In this document: positions 44,620 to 53,763 of the stretch, piece after piece
Numbering within the stretch: position 1 is the stretch's first letter
Layout of the letters: each line of letters starts with the position of its first letter
From: Borrelia hispanica CRI
GTDB taxonomy: Bacteria; Spirochaetota; Spirochaetia; Borreliales; Borreliaceae
Reading direction: 5' to 3'
DNA: 64,000 bases
Assembly (NCBI RefSeq): GCF_000500065.1
Contig: NZ_AYOU01000159.1
Span: 1 to 64,000, forward strand
Program-made: the position numbers and the translations under genes
The notes under the pieces: model-generated
The model's database searches: none
The model's input: the letters and a program-made list of their open reading frames with translations, nothing else
What the model was told of the DNA's origin: nothing

Positions 44620-45384
44620 ATGAGAAAAAGTAATTTTATATTTTATGTGTTGTTGTTTGCTGTTATGTCTTGTAATTTAGATTCTAAAGTTGATTTAAGT
44701 CAGCTACAGGCTTCTTTGAAAACTTTAATGCCTCAAGATGATGGTTTTGTTGAGGATGATAAAAATTTAAATGATTTTAAAGTTTTATTACAAGAATATA
44801 AAGCTAAAGTTAAAGATGCAAAAGATAAGTTTGAAAAATCTGAGCATAAATTTGATTTTTGTAATAAAGTAGTTGAAGGTTTAGAGATAGAAAATGAGTT
44901 TAATGATGATTATGTTTATGCGGCAGTGGGTTATAATGTTGATGTTTTAAAACATATAGATGCTATTGTAAAGAAGTTTGATGCAGCATTTGTTCCTAAG
45001 CAAAATGTTGCTCAGAATGATGATAAAGATGATGATAAAAAGTATTTAATATCTGTTCATTTGTTATTAGATAATCTAAATTCAGATGCAAGATTTTTGA
45101 ATTATTTTGTAAAGAAAAATTTTAGTGATGAGAATTTAGATAAACTTGCAAAAATAGAGGATGTTGAGAAATTTACTTCTTCTTTAAGGGAGTTTTTAGA
45201 TTCAAAAGAAAAATTAATGTCTGCTCAAAATAAGCATATATTAGAGATTGATTTAAATAGCAGTAATGATGAAATTTTAGATCAATTGAATAAGATTAAT
45301 GCTGGAAATTTTGTTGATAAAAATGAAGTTGAACGTTTTTTAGATAATGGGCAATATATTGAGGATGTCGTAAAAAATTTATAA
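44620..45384 (+). CDS. CRASP-1/PFam54-like lipoprotein, Lys/Asp-rich
   Basis: The start at ATG 44620 is preferred over the GTG at 44608 because AAGGTG precedes it and the signal peptide then starts MRKSNFIFYVLLFAVMSC (Cys18). The 254-residue product has DDYVYAAVGYNVDVLKHI as the array motif. The IPF motif is replaced by FDFCNKVVEGLEI and a Lys/Asp-rich loop (QNDDKDDDKK) is inserted, so it is a divergent member. A strong terminator follows immediately. Confidence 0.65.
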   Translation: MRKSNFIFYVLLFAVMSCNLDSKVDLSQLQASLKTLMPQDDGFVEDDKNLNDFKVLLQEYKAKVKDAKDKFEKSEHKFDFCNKVVEGLEIENEFNDDYVYAAVGYNVDVLKHIDAIVKKFDAAFVPKQNVAQNDDKDDDKKYLISVHLLLDNLNSDARFLNYFVKKNFSDENLDKLAKIEDVEKFTSSLREFLDSKEKLMSAQNKHILEIDLNSSNDEILDQLNKINAGNFVDKNEVERFLDNGQYIEDVVKNL

Positions 45385-45411
45385 ATTAAAGGACCTTTAT
45401 GGTCCTTTAAT
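45385..45411 (+). terminator. Intrinsic terminator
   Basis: ATTAAAGGACC pairs perfectly with GGTCCTTTAAT around a 5-base loop, starting one base after the stop codon at 45384. Confidence 0.8.
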
Positions 45412-45530
45412 TGTTATTAAAGGTATAAGTGTATGTGTAAGTACAGTTTTGAATTAGATAATGTGTATTTTATAAATATTTTTTTGTTTTTTTGATGCAT
45501 ATGACTTGAATTTGGAAAAGGAGAATATTT

Positions 45531-46250
45531 ATGAGAATAGTTTTTATTTTGTGTGTGCTCTTGAGCATATTTTCTTGCTATTCAGGGGATTTTGGACAAG
45601 TTGAGACTTTAACTAAGTTTGAAGTTGTTTTAAGAGAGCCTATCTATAGTCAGTTGTCGGATAAGGTGGCTAAGTATAAAATGTCATTAGCTGATAAAGG
45701 GATTAAGTTTCAAAAGGCTGATTATCAATTTGATATTCCTTTTTTTAAAGTATCTGCAGCTTTTGATAGTGAAAATGGAGATATACAAGATAGTATTTAT
45801 GCAAGCCTTGGGTATGATTTTGGTGTTATTAAGATAGTAGAGATGTTATTTAGTAAATTGCGATTAGAAGATCCTCCTGCTGAGAATGAGGATACTGCTG
45901 TTGCTATTTATTTGTTGGATCTCTTAAAGGATACTACAGATTCAGTTAAAATAATATTGAATGAGTATTTAAATGAGGCGTTTTTTGCAAGACTTGGAAG
46001 GAGCAAAAAGGGGATAAATATTGTTTCTAAGATTGAATTGCTCTTGGATGATGTAATGAAGATGAGAAGGGATGTGATTTTAAAGATTATAAAATCGATG
46101 AATAAGATTCAATCAGAAATAAATAATGATCCAGATATACTCAGTAAACTTAGTGATATTTTTGACGAAAATGGAGATATTAAACGATCAGTTAATCTGA
46201 TAAGTAATATATCTAATCAAATTGAAACATTGTCTAGTCAATTTGCTTAA
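45531..46250 (+). CDS. CRASP-1/PFam54-like lipoprotein
   Basis: AAAGGAGAATATTT precedes the ATG. The 239-residue product has lipobox SIFSC (Cys16) with almost no linker. It shows FDIPFFKVSAAF, then DSIYASLGYDFGVIKIVEML, an AIYLLDLLKDTTDSVK helix, a YLNEAFFARL helix, and the RRDVILKIIKSMNKI and QIETLSSQ final helices. A typical compact array member. Confidence 0.7.
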   Translation: MRIVFILCVLLSIFSCYSGDFGQVETLTKFEVVLREPIYSQLSDKVAKYKMSLADKGIKFQKADYQFDIPFFKVSAAFDSENGDIQDSIYASLGYDFGVIKIVEMLFSKLRLEDPPAENEDTAVAIYLLDLLKDTTDSVKIILNEYLNEAFFARLGRSKKGINIVSKIELLLDDVMKMRRDVILKIIKSMNKIQSEINNDPDILSKLSDIFDENGDIKRSVNLISNISNQIETLSSQFA

Positions 46251-46442
46251 ATTGAGTTTAGATATTTATTAACAATATTTAATTTTTAAAATTAATTTAA
46301 TCATATTTATATAATTATATTGATTAATATAATAGTTGTGTTATAATTTTTAATTGTCGAATTCCAATAATTCTTGGAGTTTTAAAAGATTGGTTAATAG
46401 AATATTGATTTTTTTAATTATTTTAAATAAAGGAGATATAGC

Positions 46443-47255
46443 GTGCAAAAAATGGGATTTAATGTTTTTAGTATTGTTGTTGCTTTAGGTTTGATATCTT
46501 GTAACCATTCAGATAGGACTGGTCTTGCAGGAGGAGAAGGAGGGGGGGGATATAGTTCTGATTGCAAGAGCAGTCTTCCTTTAAATGAATTGTTTGGCTC
46601 TGTTCATGGTGCAGGTTCTAAGAAAGGTTTTTCTGGAATATCAGACATATTATTGATATTAGAAAATTATAAAATGGATGATAGAAATCGCAAATTAAAT
46701 TTGAAGAGGCTAGTTAAAAATATAGATGTTTTCAAATTTCCTTTTCATAAAATGCCTTTATTAAAAGATAGTATAGCTACACGTGATAATGTTATTGCTG
46801 CCTTGCAATATAAACGTAAACTTTTATATTCTTTGATAGATATATTAAAGATATTCAATTTAGATGATTCTAGTTCAAATGAAGCAATGCTTGCAAACAA
46901 CTTTGTATTGCTTTTAGAGAAAGTATCAGATCTGACTTTGCAATTGATTTATGAAGATTTTGATGGAGCTTGCTTAGACAAACTTAAGAATTCTACAGAC
47001 CGAGAATTAGTTTTTGTTATTTATAATCGTTTGATGAGTATTATGAAAATAAGAAAACTGCTTTTAAATTCATTTGAATTTATTATTAATGATCTTGTAG
47101 AAAATATGGAAAGTCTTAAAACTAAGTCTGTAGATAAAGAGTATGTTTTAAATACATTTAATAAACTTGTTGGAAGTGATAACGTACTTTTGAGTGTTTT
47201 TGAAGGTATGCAAGATCGTGTACGAAATCTTCGAGGTTTGTTAAAGGCCCTTTAA
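46443..47255 (+). CDS. CRASP-1/PFam54-like lipoprotein with Gly-rich linker
   Basis: The GTG at 46443 follows AAAGGAGATATA. The 270-residue product has lipobox GLISC (Cys20), followed by a Gly-rich stretch (TGLAGGEGGGGY) reminiscent of the collagen-like linkers further downstream. The domain has FKFPFHKMPLLKD and DNVIAALQYKRKLLYSL in place of the usual motif, then the LYEDFDGACLDKL and MKIRKLLLNSFEF helices. It is related most closely to the product of 52632-53426. Confidence 0.65.
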   Translation: MQKMGFNVFSIVVALGLISCNHSDRTGLAGGEGGGGYSSDCKSSLPLNELFGSVHGAGSKKGFSGISDILLILENYKMDDRNRKLNLKRLVKNIDVFKFPFHKMPLLKDSIATRDNVIAALQYKRKLLYSLIDILKIFNLDDSSSNEAMLANNFVLLLEKVSDLTLQLIYEDFDGACLDKLKNSTDRELVFVIYNRLMSIMKIRKLLLNSFEFIINDLVENMESLKTKSVDKEYVLNTFNKLVGSDNVLLSVFEGMQDRVRNLRGLLKAL

Positions 47256-48076
47256 GTATTAAATTCAATATTGAAATAAATAGAAATTTGTTTATTATAA
47301 ACAATTTATATTCTCTTTTGTGTTTTGCAATGCAGCTTACTTTAACTTATGTTATTGTGGTTGCATTTTTTACATATGTATTGTTTATTTTGGTTTTGTT
47401 GTGAGATAGATATTTGTGTATGAAATTATAATTTTCTTAAATTAATTTAATTATTTGTATATAAACATTATTTATTAGTATAATTATTGTTAATAGAAAT
47501 AAACATTAATTTTTTATAAAAGGAGGTATATTTAAAAAGTCATATTTTAATATCTTTGTTATTTGGTTGATTATATTGATTACAAGTTATAAATTTAGGT
47601 GATTTAATTTTTAAATAAAATGCTTTCATTAGTAAATAGGTAGTTATATACCACAATATTATTCAAATTTTGTATAACTTGATGAATATTTAGCAATATT
47701 TAAGGTTTTCTTTAAATATAAACCTTACTAATTAATTCAACTTGATTTTTTGTTTCTCTTTTACATAATAAAAAATGTTATAAAGTTTTCTGTGGTAATG
47801 GTTGTTGGGTTATTAGAAAATATTTAGATAAAGAATTGACAATTTACAAATAAATAAGGAAGAAATTTATTTTCATAATAGATAGAAGTTTTTTATTTTT
47901 ATCTTGAGTGTTTTTATTTGGTTTAGGAATTGTATTAGTGTTTTTGTATTTTATTACTTAAAGATAAGTGTTTTTAAGTAATCATATTTATATATGATAG
48001 AAATATTGATTTGCATGCATAGCGTATAAATAAGGCTTGTGTAATAAATTTATTTTTAATTTTTTAGGGAGAATGT
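47256..48076. other. 821-bp gap with a decayed lipoprotein start
   Basis: No intact gene is seen. An A/T hairpin (TTGTTTA with TAAACAA, 47288-47304) may end the previous gene. A perfect ribosome site with a broken leader sequence lies at 47521-47602 (separate entry). TAAGGTTT (47701-47708) pairs with AAACCTTA (47720-47727). The rest is AT-rich with stops in all frames. Confidence 0.55.
47521..47602 (+). pseudogene. Remnant of a lipoprotein gene start
   Basis: AGGAGGTATAT at 47521 is followed by a frame reading FKKSYFNIFVIWLIILITSY and then, four codons on, a stop at 47600. This is a lipoprotein signal peptide in which the start codon is TTT and the lipobox cysteine (TSC expected) is Tyr. One base change each would restore both. 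No CRASP-like domain remains downstream. Confidence 0.55.
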
Positions 48077-48973
48077 ATGAAAAATTTTAGCATGACATTG
48101 GTATGTGTATTATGTTTATTATTGATTTTGTTCATAATGTTTGGTTGGGATACAGGAGTTAAGTATCATTCAGAATTTCAGAGAGAATTAGAACGTTCAG
48201 GAATACGTCCCCTAAATCCAGGCGAGATAAAAGATTCATCTATCGAAGATGAAATTTCAAAATATGAGAGATCAACTGTGCAAGATGATAGCGATGAGAT
48301 TTTGGATAATGAAAATTTGTTATCAGAGGTGCCAGATTCTTATAAAACTAGGGAACAAGCTTATGATGAACTTGAAAATAAAGTTAGAGAGCTTAAGAAT
48401 GAGTTTTTAGATAGAAGTTTACGTTTTGCTAGTGGTAAGCATCAATTTAGTATGCCTTTTTTTGAACGATTTGCTAAATTTGATGGTGATGATAAAAAGG
48501 ATATCGTTTATGCATCTTTGGGGTATGATGTTGATGTTATTAGAAAATTAGAAACGCTGATAAATAAGGTAGATCCAAATGTTCCATCTTATTTAAGTAG
48601 GCTAGATAAGGGAATTGCTTCTGGGTTATTGGATGTTTTATATAATGTTACTTATTATGTTAGAGAAGTTGTGATAAATAATCATTTAAATTTGTTTAAT
48701 TTAGGTAATATTAAGACTAGTAGTTTAATAACAGCAGATGATATTGCTTCTATTAATGTTTTTATTGATACATTAATGCATATGAGGAGAAATTTAACAT
48801 TGAAATTGGGTAGATATATTGTATTAGCAGAATCAAAAACAGATAAATTGGAGATGGAAGCTGTACTTAGAAAAATTATTGAGCAAAATGGAGATATTAG
48901 GAGATTAATTGCAAAAATAATGTTTATTTCACAATCAATTGGAAATTTGGTTAATGTGCAAACTAATCCTTAA
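48077..48973 (+). CDS. CRASP-1/PFam54-like protein without lipobox cysteine
   Basis: The ATG at 48077 follows AGGGAGAATGT. The 298-residue product begins MKNFSMTLVCVLCLLLILFIMFGWDTG, a leader in which Trp24 stands where the cysteine should be; it may be a membrane anchor. An acidic linker (about 30-95) leads to a normal domain: FSMPFFERFAKFDG, DIVYASLGYDVDVIRKLETL, ASGLLDVLYNVTYYV, MRRNLTLKLG. The domain is intact, so only the anchor mode seems changed. Confidence 0.65.
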   Translation: MKNFSMTLVCVLCLLLILFIMFGWDTGVKYHSEFQRELERSGIRPLNPGEIKDSSIEDEISKYERSTVQDDSDEILDNENLLSEVPDSYKTREQAYDELENKVRELKNEFLDRSLRFASGKHQFSMPFFERFAKFDGDDKKDIVYASLGYDVDVIRKLETLINKVDPNVPSYLSRLDKGIASGLLDVLYNVTYYVREVVINNHLNLFNLGNIKTSSLITADDIASINVFIDTLMHMRRNLTLKLGRYIVLAESKTDKLEMEAVLRKIIEQNGDIRRLIAKIMFISQSIGNLVNVQTNP

Positions 48974-49164
48974 TATTTTAATAATAGCAGTATTTTAAGA
49001 AAAAGTCGTAGAGTATTTACTTTAAATGCAGCATCTTGTATAGGAATTTTGATTTTGTTATTATGATTTAATTTTTACTTGAGTTAAATATATTAGTTGT
49101 AGTAGTATTATTTTGTTTAACTTTTATGTAAGTGTTGCTTTATTATTATAAAAAAGGGGAATAT

Positions 49165-49932
49165 ATGAAGAGAGTTATTATGGTGTTTTTAAAGGTGAAT
49201 ATTGTATTTTTGTTTTTAATGATATTCATATCTTGTGTATCAGAATATGGGGGATTCTTAGATTCAGACGCAAGAAAAGTTTATAAGGCTTTTAAAAATA
49301 AGGTTGAGAATTATAGAATAACATTTTTATCAAGATCTGATAGTCTTATCAATTTTATTGATTCAAAAATTTCTTTTTTCTCTGATGATAAAGAAGCTTA
49401 TTCAGATAAATTATTGTACTTTGATGAAGATACTACCAAACGTATTATTGTTGCTACATTGGGAGATGATGTGGGAGTTGTTCAAAGACTTATAGATATA
49501 TTATCCACATTAGATTTACGTTTTAATAAGGATGTTGGTAATTTTAATGATGATGATGTTAATGTTGCTATTAGTTTTTTAAAAGAATTGGAATATGTTA
49601 CAAAATACGGAATTATATTGTTAAATAGGCATTTAAGCAACGCAAATTTAGCTAAAATTAAAGACTATTTTAAGTTTGAAGAAGGTTTAGTGACTTTTAT
49701 TAATAATATTATGTTTCATTTAGATTATTTTATGAAGGCAAGGGAAGAGTTAATCTCAGATATTAAGCATTTTGTTAATGAGGCAGCTGCAAGAAGAGGT
49801 GATAAATTGATGATGGTAAGTTATTTAAAGAGTTTAGTTTATGATGGTATTTTGTCAAATAAAATTTTGATTGGCATTGTAGATAATGTATTGAAAATTG
49901 AAGACAAACTGAATGAGATATTGAAATCATAA
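49165..49932 (+). CDS. CRASP-1/PFam54-like lipoprotein
   Basis: The ATG at 49165 follows GGGGAATAT; the earlier in-frame ATG at 49132 has no site. The 255-residue product has lipobox IFISC (Cys24). The motif is RIIVATLGDDVGVVQRLIDIL, with Asp in place of Tyr; it is preceded by a variant IPF segment (FIDSKISFFSDD) and followed by FLKELEYVTKYGIILLNRHL and KAREELISDIKHF. A standard member with a slightly altered core. Confidence 0.65.
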   Translation: MKRVIMVFLKVNIVFLFLMIFISCVSEYGGFLDSDARKVYKAFKNKVENYRITFLSRSDSLINFIDSKISFFSDDKEAYSDKLLYFDEDTTKRIIVATLGDDVGVVQRLIDILSTLDLRFNKDVGNFNDDDVNVAISFLKELEYVTKYGIILLNRHLSNANLAKIKDYFKFEEGLVTFINNIMFHLDYFMKAREELISDIKHFVNEAAARRGDKLMMVSYLKSLVYDGILSNKILIGIVDNVLKIEDKLNEILKS

Positions 49933-50119
49933 TTTTAATTTGAAAAATTTTATTTTTTAAAGTCAATTCCATTTTATGTTTAATATAAACTTAATAGTAA
50001 AAAATTTTTTTCAATAAATTAGTTATATTGTTATTATATTGTATTGTTTTTACAATGTGATTGATAGTATAATGTATGCGTTCTAATAATAGATAGCTTG
50101 CACAAAGGAGTAGAAATAT

Positions 50120-50728
50120 ATGGATTTAAGGGAGCAAAATTTTGATGAGCTTAAAGGAATATTGATTGGTTTTAGAGAAGAACTTGAGAATGAACGTTAT
50201 GCATTTATGTCTAAACAGTCTCAATTGGATATTAATTTTAAGGGGGTATTAGATGATATTATTTATTATCAATCAGATAGAGATAAAATTTATACTATGT
50301 TAGGATATGATGTTGAAATTATTGGTAGATTAGGTGTGATTTTTAGTAAATTGAATTTTAAACATGTCTATGATAGAGACACAAGACTTGTTATGAATTT
50401 ATTAAATGGTTTAATGCGAGTCGCACATTCAATTCAGACTCTCTTTAAAGATATTTTTAATCAAACGAAATTGGATTTGCTTCAGTTAAGAGATGTTGAG
50501 GATATTAAAAAAATTGTTATTTATCTAGAACAGTTTATAGAAATAATAAAAGATTTGATGTTGCAAGTTAAGGCTATCATTGTGTCTGTTGCATCAAAAA
50601 TTAATGAAGATAGCATATTAAAAGAGTTGAGTAGAGTGGTTGCTAAGTTAGATTCAAAATTTAATAAAGGTGTTCGTAATATTCATTATCTTTTATTTGA
50701 TATTATAGAGTTAGTTGATTTTTTGTAA
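50120..50728 (+). CDS. CRASP-1/PFam54-like protein without signal peptide
   Basis: AAGGAG stands 11 bases before the ATG. The 202-residue product starts MDLREQNFDELKGIL, directly at the first domain helix, with no hydrophobic leader. The domain is complete: INFKGVLDDIIYY, DKIYTMLGYDVEIIGRLGVIF, VMNLLNGLMRVAHSI, a KIVIYLEQFIEII helix and a final helix. The upstream DNA shows no signal peptide in any frame. It is closely related to the next gene, which lacks a leader too. The protein should be cytoplasmic unless exported by another path. Confidence 0.65.
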   Translation: MDLREQNFDELKGILIGFREELENERYAFMSKQSQLDINFKGVLDDIIYYQSDRDKIYTMLGYDVEIIGRLGVIFSKLNFKHVYDRDTRLVMNLLNGLMRVAHSIQTLFKDIFNQTKLDLLQLRDVEDIKKIVIYLEQFIEIIKDLMLQVKAIIVSVASKINEDSILKELSRVVAKLDSKFNKGVRNIHYLLFDIIELVDFL

Positions 50729-50902
50729 AAGTAGTAAATTAAAATGATATTGGATATTGTATTTTTTGTTTTGAATATGAAATTAAAAAATTTTAAATAA
50801 TATTTGTTTGTTAATTCAATTTAATTAATTGATGTTTATGTAATGTATACTGTAAGTAGTGTGTATTTATGTTGGTAAATAGTGTTATGAAAGGAGTAAT
50901 GT

Positions 50903-51508
50903 ATGGATGAAATGAAATCTTCTTTTGGTATTTTAAGTAACGTATTGATGAAATTTAAGCAAGAGCTTGAAAGTGATCGCGTTGCATTTTTTGCCAAAGA
51001 AGAGAGGATAAGTATTAATTTTAAAGGGGTTTTAAATGACATTTATTATCCTTCAGATTTGGATGAGGTTTATGAAGCATTAAGATATGATGTTGAGATT
51101 ATTCTTAGTTTGGGCAGAGTGTTTCAAATATTGAATTTTAAGAATATGGGGGACAGAGATACAAGAATTATTACTAATTTGCTAAATGGTTTAATGTACA
51201 TTGCTCATTCAATCCAAATTTTTTTTGAAGATGTTTTAAGTAAAGCTAAATTAGAAATGCTTAAATTTAGAGATGAAGATGATCTTAAAAAAATTATTAA
51301 GTATTTAGTTCAATTTATAGATGCTGTTAAAGATTTAATGTCTAAGTTTAGAGATGTTATTGTTGTTATTGCATCAAAGACCAATGAGGATGATATATTA
51401 AATGAACTAGAGAAAGTTATAGCTAGTTCAGATTCAAATTTTAATAAGGAAATGCGCAATATCCATTATATTTTATTTGATATTGTAGAGTTGGTTGATC
51501 TTTTATAG
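50903..51508 (+). CDS. CRASP-1/PFam54-like protein without signal peptide (paralogue of previous)
   Basis: GAAAGGAG precedes the ATG. The 201-residue product shares about the same length and clear similarity with the 50120-50728 product throughout (INFKGVLNDIYYP, DEVYEALRYDVEIILSLGRVF, NLLNGLMYIAHSI, NEDDILNELEKVI). It starts MDEMKSSFGILSNVL with no leader. The pair arose by duplication after the leader was lost, or from a leaderless ancestor. Confidence 0.65.
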   Translation: MDEMKSSFGILSNVLMKFKQELESDRVAFFAKEERISINFKGVLNDIYYPSDLDEVYEALRYDVEIILSLGRVFQILNFKNMGDRDTRIITNLLNGLMYIAHSIQIFFEDVLSKAKLEMLKFRDEDDLKKIIKYLVQFIDAVKDLMSKFRDVIVVIASKTNEDDILNELEKVIASSDSNFNKEMRNIHYILFDIVELVDLL

Positions 51509-51631
51509 TTGGTTTTATGTTTTAAATTTAGGTATTTTTAATCTATATATTTATATATATAGTAATTTGACATGTTGCTATAGATTATATTACTATTTGT
51601 TAAAATATTGATAATATTAGGGGAGAAATTT

Positions 51632-52525
51632 ATGAGAAGGTTTTGTATTTTCTTGTGTGTGTTAAATTTTATTTTAGGGTGCAGATCTGATGCTGTTTTG
51701 AATGATGGAAAGAAGATTAATAATGATAAAGAAGCATTTTCAACATTTGAATTGATTCCATTTTTTAGAAGTTCAGTAAGTAGAGCCTATCATGATTTAG
51801 AATCTCTAGTTTCTTTTTTTAAATTTTTGGTTGATAATGAATATATAAATAGTGGTTTGAGTAAGAGTTCTATTTCTGTTATTGATCAATATAGTAAGTA
51901 TATTGTTAAAGAGTTGTCATGTTATGGTAAGATGTCAACTATTCAAAAGGGATACTTGGAATTTGATACTTATTGTGGTGGGGTTAACAAGAGTCACAAT
52001 ATTTATATGGTTTTAGGATATGATCTTGATTGCATTAATGCATTAAGAGAGATACTTCATACATTAAATGTGGGATTAACCTTTGTTGATATACCTCTCT
52101 CAAAGAGAAATATAGATAATGTGGATGTAAGAATTGCATCTCTTTTATTATTTAATTTAGAGCAACTTGCGTATCATATTGATTTTGTTGTTAATATCTT
52201 TAGTGATGAAGTGTTAGAAAAAATTAAGATGAATAATGAGATTACAGTGGAAAATGTTTCGAGTATTACCAATGTGTTATTATTATTTATGCAATTAAGA
52301 GATGAATTGATAGTGGATTTTAAAAATGTTATAAATAGTGCAGCAAAGTTAAAACGTTACAGAAGGTTGATGGAGGCTGAACTTGGTAAGATTATTAAAG
52401 ATGGAAAGATTAAGAAAAAAATTGCTGATAGTGCTGATTTTGCAAAAACTATTCAAGAATTAGTTATTGCAATTGTTAAGGATTTGCCCAAGGTAGATAT
52501 GTATATAAATGCAAGGAGAATATAA
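51632..52525 (+). CDS. CRASP-1/PFam54-like lipoprotein
   Basis: The ATG at 51632 follows GGGGAGAAATTT. The 297-residue product has lipobox FILGC (Cys17). An N-terminal extension contains a long helix (SVSRAYHDLESLVSFFKFLV), and the IPF motif is replaced by YLEFDTYCGGV, with a second cysteine. HNIYMVLGYDLDCINALREIL carries a third cysteine within the core motif. The helices ASLLLFNLEQLAYHI and MQLRDELIVDFKN are as in the siblings. Confidence 0.65.
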   Translation: MRRFCIFLCVLNFILGCRSDAVLNDGKKINNDKEAFSTFELIPFFRSSVSRAYHDLESLVSFFKFLVDNEYINSGLSKSSISVIDQYSKYIVKELSCYGKMSTIQKGYLEFDTYCGGVNKSHNIYMVLGYDLDCINALREILHTLNVGLTFVDIPLSKRNIDNVDVRIASLLLFNLEQLAYHIDFVVNIFSDEVLEKIKMNNEITVENVSSITNVLLLFMQLRDELIVDFKNVINSAAKLKRYRRLMEAELGKIIKDGKIKKKIADSADFAKTIQELVIAIVKDLPKVDMYINARRI

Positions 52526-52631
52526 TTGTTTATGCAAATATATAATTATTGAATCATTATAATTTTTAAATTTTATTGTTGAAATTTGTGTATATATGTT
52601 TATATATTTATATATGAAAAAGGGAATATTT

Positions 52632-53426
52632 ATGAGAAGAATTAATATTATATTATGTATATTATTCATCTTATCTTGTAGTGAAAAGAATGTTGATAAG
52701 TCAAGTGAAAATGTGAAAGATTCAGATGATAAAGATGTATGTGCTAATTTATCATTTATAAGGCTTGTAGCCATTGAGCCTCGTTATGTGACTTTTTATA
52801 AGATTCATAGGTTAGTCAAAGAGTATAGAGATAAACTTCATGGTAGGACATTTAAATTAAAAGAGGGCGAGTCTAAGCCTGAATTTAAGTTTCCCTTATC
52901 AAAGATATTTCCAGTCTATAGTGATGCAAATTTTATTTTTGAAAGTTTAAACTATAATGTTAAAGCGATTTATGGTTTGGAATATGTGTTTCATGCATTA
53001 ATATTGCCGACCTATAGTAGTATTTTGGGAGATGTGTCGCGTTTGTCTATTTTTTTATCTTATTTAGACGAGAATTCAAAAGTTTTAAAAAGGCTTGTTA
53101 ATGATGATTTTAATGATGAAACTTTAGAGCGACTTAAGACCACGAAGACAGATAGAGAGCTTGCTTTAATTTATTATTATTTAGTTGGTTTTATAAATAA
53201 AAAAGCAAGTTTGGATCGCAATCTTGAAACGATATTAGTTAAGTTGGTAACTGAAGGTGCTGGTAGAGAGGCTGTGTTGCAAATTTTTAATAATAGTATT
53301 GTGAATATTTTTTCAAAATTGCCTGAAGGAGAATTAGTGGTAAGCATACCAAATACTAGACTTATTAGAGATTTTGAAGACCTAAAAAGTGGACCATTAA
53401 CTATAATTAAATGTTTGATTAAATAA
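52632..53426 (+). CDS. CRASP-1/PFam54-like lipoprotein
   Basis: The ATG at 52632 follows AAAGGGAATATTT; the longer frame from 52596 adds a non-leader stretch. The 264-residue product has lipobox FILSC (Cys16), FKFPLSKIFPVYSD, NFIFESLNYNVKAIYGLEYVF, LVNDDFNDETLERLKTTKTDRELALI and a C-terminal helical region. The TDRELxxxxY segment is shared with the product of 46443-47255. Confidence 0.65.
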   Translation: MRRINIILCILFILSCSEKNVDKSSENVKDSDDKDVCANLSFIRLVAIEPRYVTFYKIHRLVKEYRDKLHGRTFKLKEGESKPEFKFPLSKIFPVYSDANFIFESLNYNVKAIYGLEYVFHALILPTYSSILGDVSRLSIFLSYLDENSKVLKRLVNDDFNDETLERLKTTKTDRELALIYYYLVGFINKKASLDRNLETILVKLVTEGAGREAVLQIFNNSIVNIFSKLPEGELVVSIPNTRLIRDFEDLKSGPLTIIKCLIK

Positions 53427-53763
53427 ATATGATGTACTCTTTACTACAGGTATTTTCTTTAATTATCAAACTTATTTAATAACATTTGAAATTTTATAAT
53501 AATAAGTAATCTTTAAGTATTTTGACATGAGAGAGACTATTTTTTGTTTACATGTTGATTAATATTTTAGTTTTTATTTGTCTTAATATTATTAACTTAG
53601 AGTGATTTTGATTCATTTGATAAGAATGTTTGAAAGTTGTGATGCGATTTATAACATTTTCTTGAATAAATATAATTATATTATATAATAATAAGTATTA
53701 AATTGTATTGATATGATTAAATATTGAATTTAAAAATATGTAATCTTAAGGAAGGAGAAGTAT
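53427..53763. other. Intergenic region with promoter-like sequence
   Basis: No gene is seen in these 337 bases. A promoter-like pair lies at 53662-53689. Confidence 0.45.
53662..53689 (+). promoter_or_regulatory. Possible promoter of the gene at 53764
   Basis: TTGAAT (53662-53667) and TATATAAT (53682-53689). The TTATATAATAATA core and the following TATTAA match the stretch before the gene at 43604. Confidence 0.4.

Noticed and set aside
47330-47404. 24-residue hydrophobic open frame in the 821-bp gap
   Set aside because: It has no ribosome site, and AT-rich non-coding DNA gives such hydrophobic frames easily.
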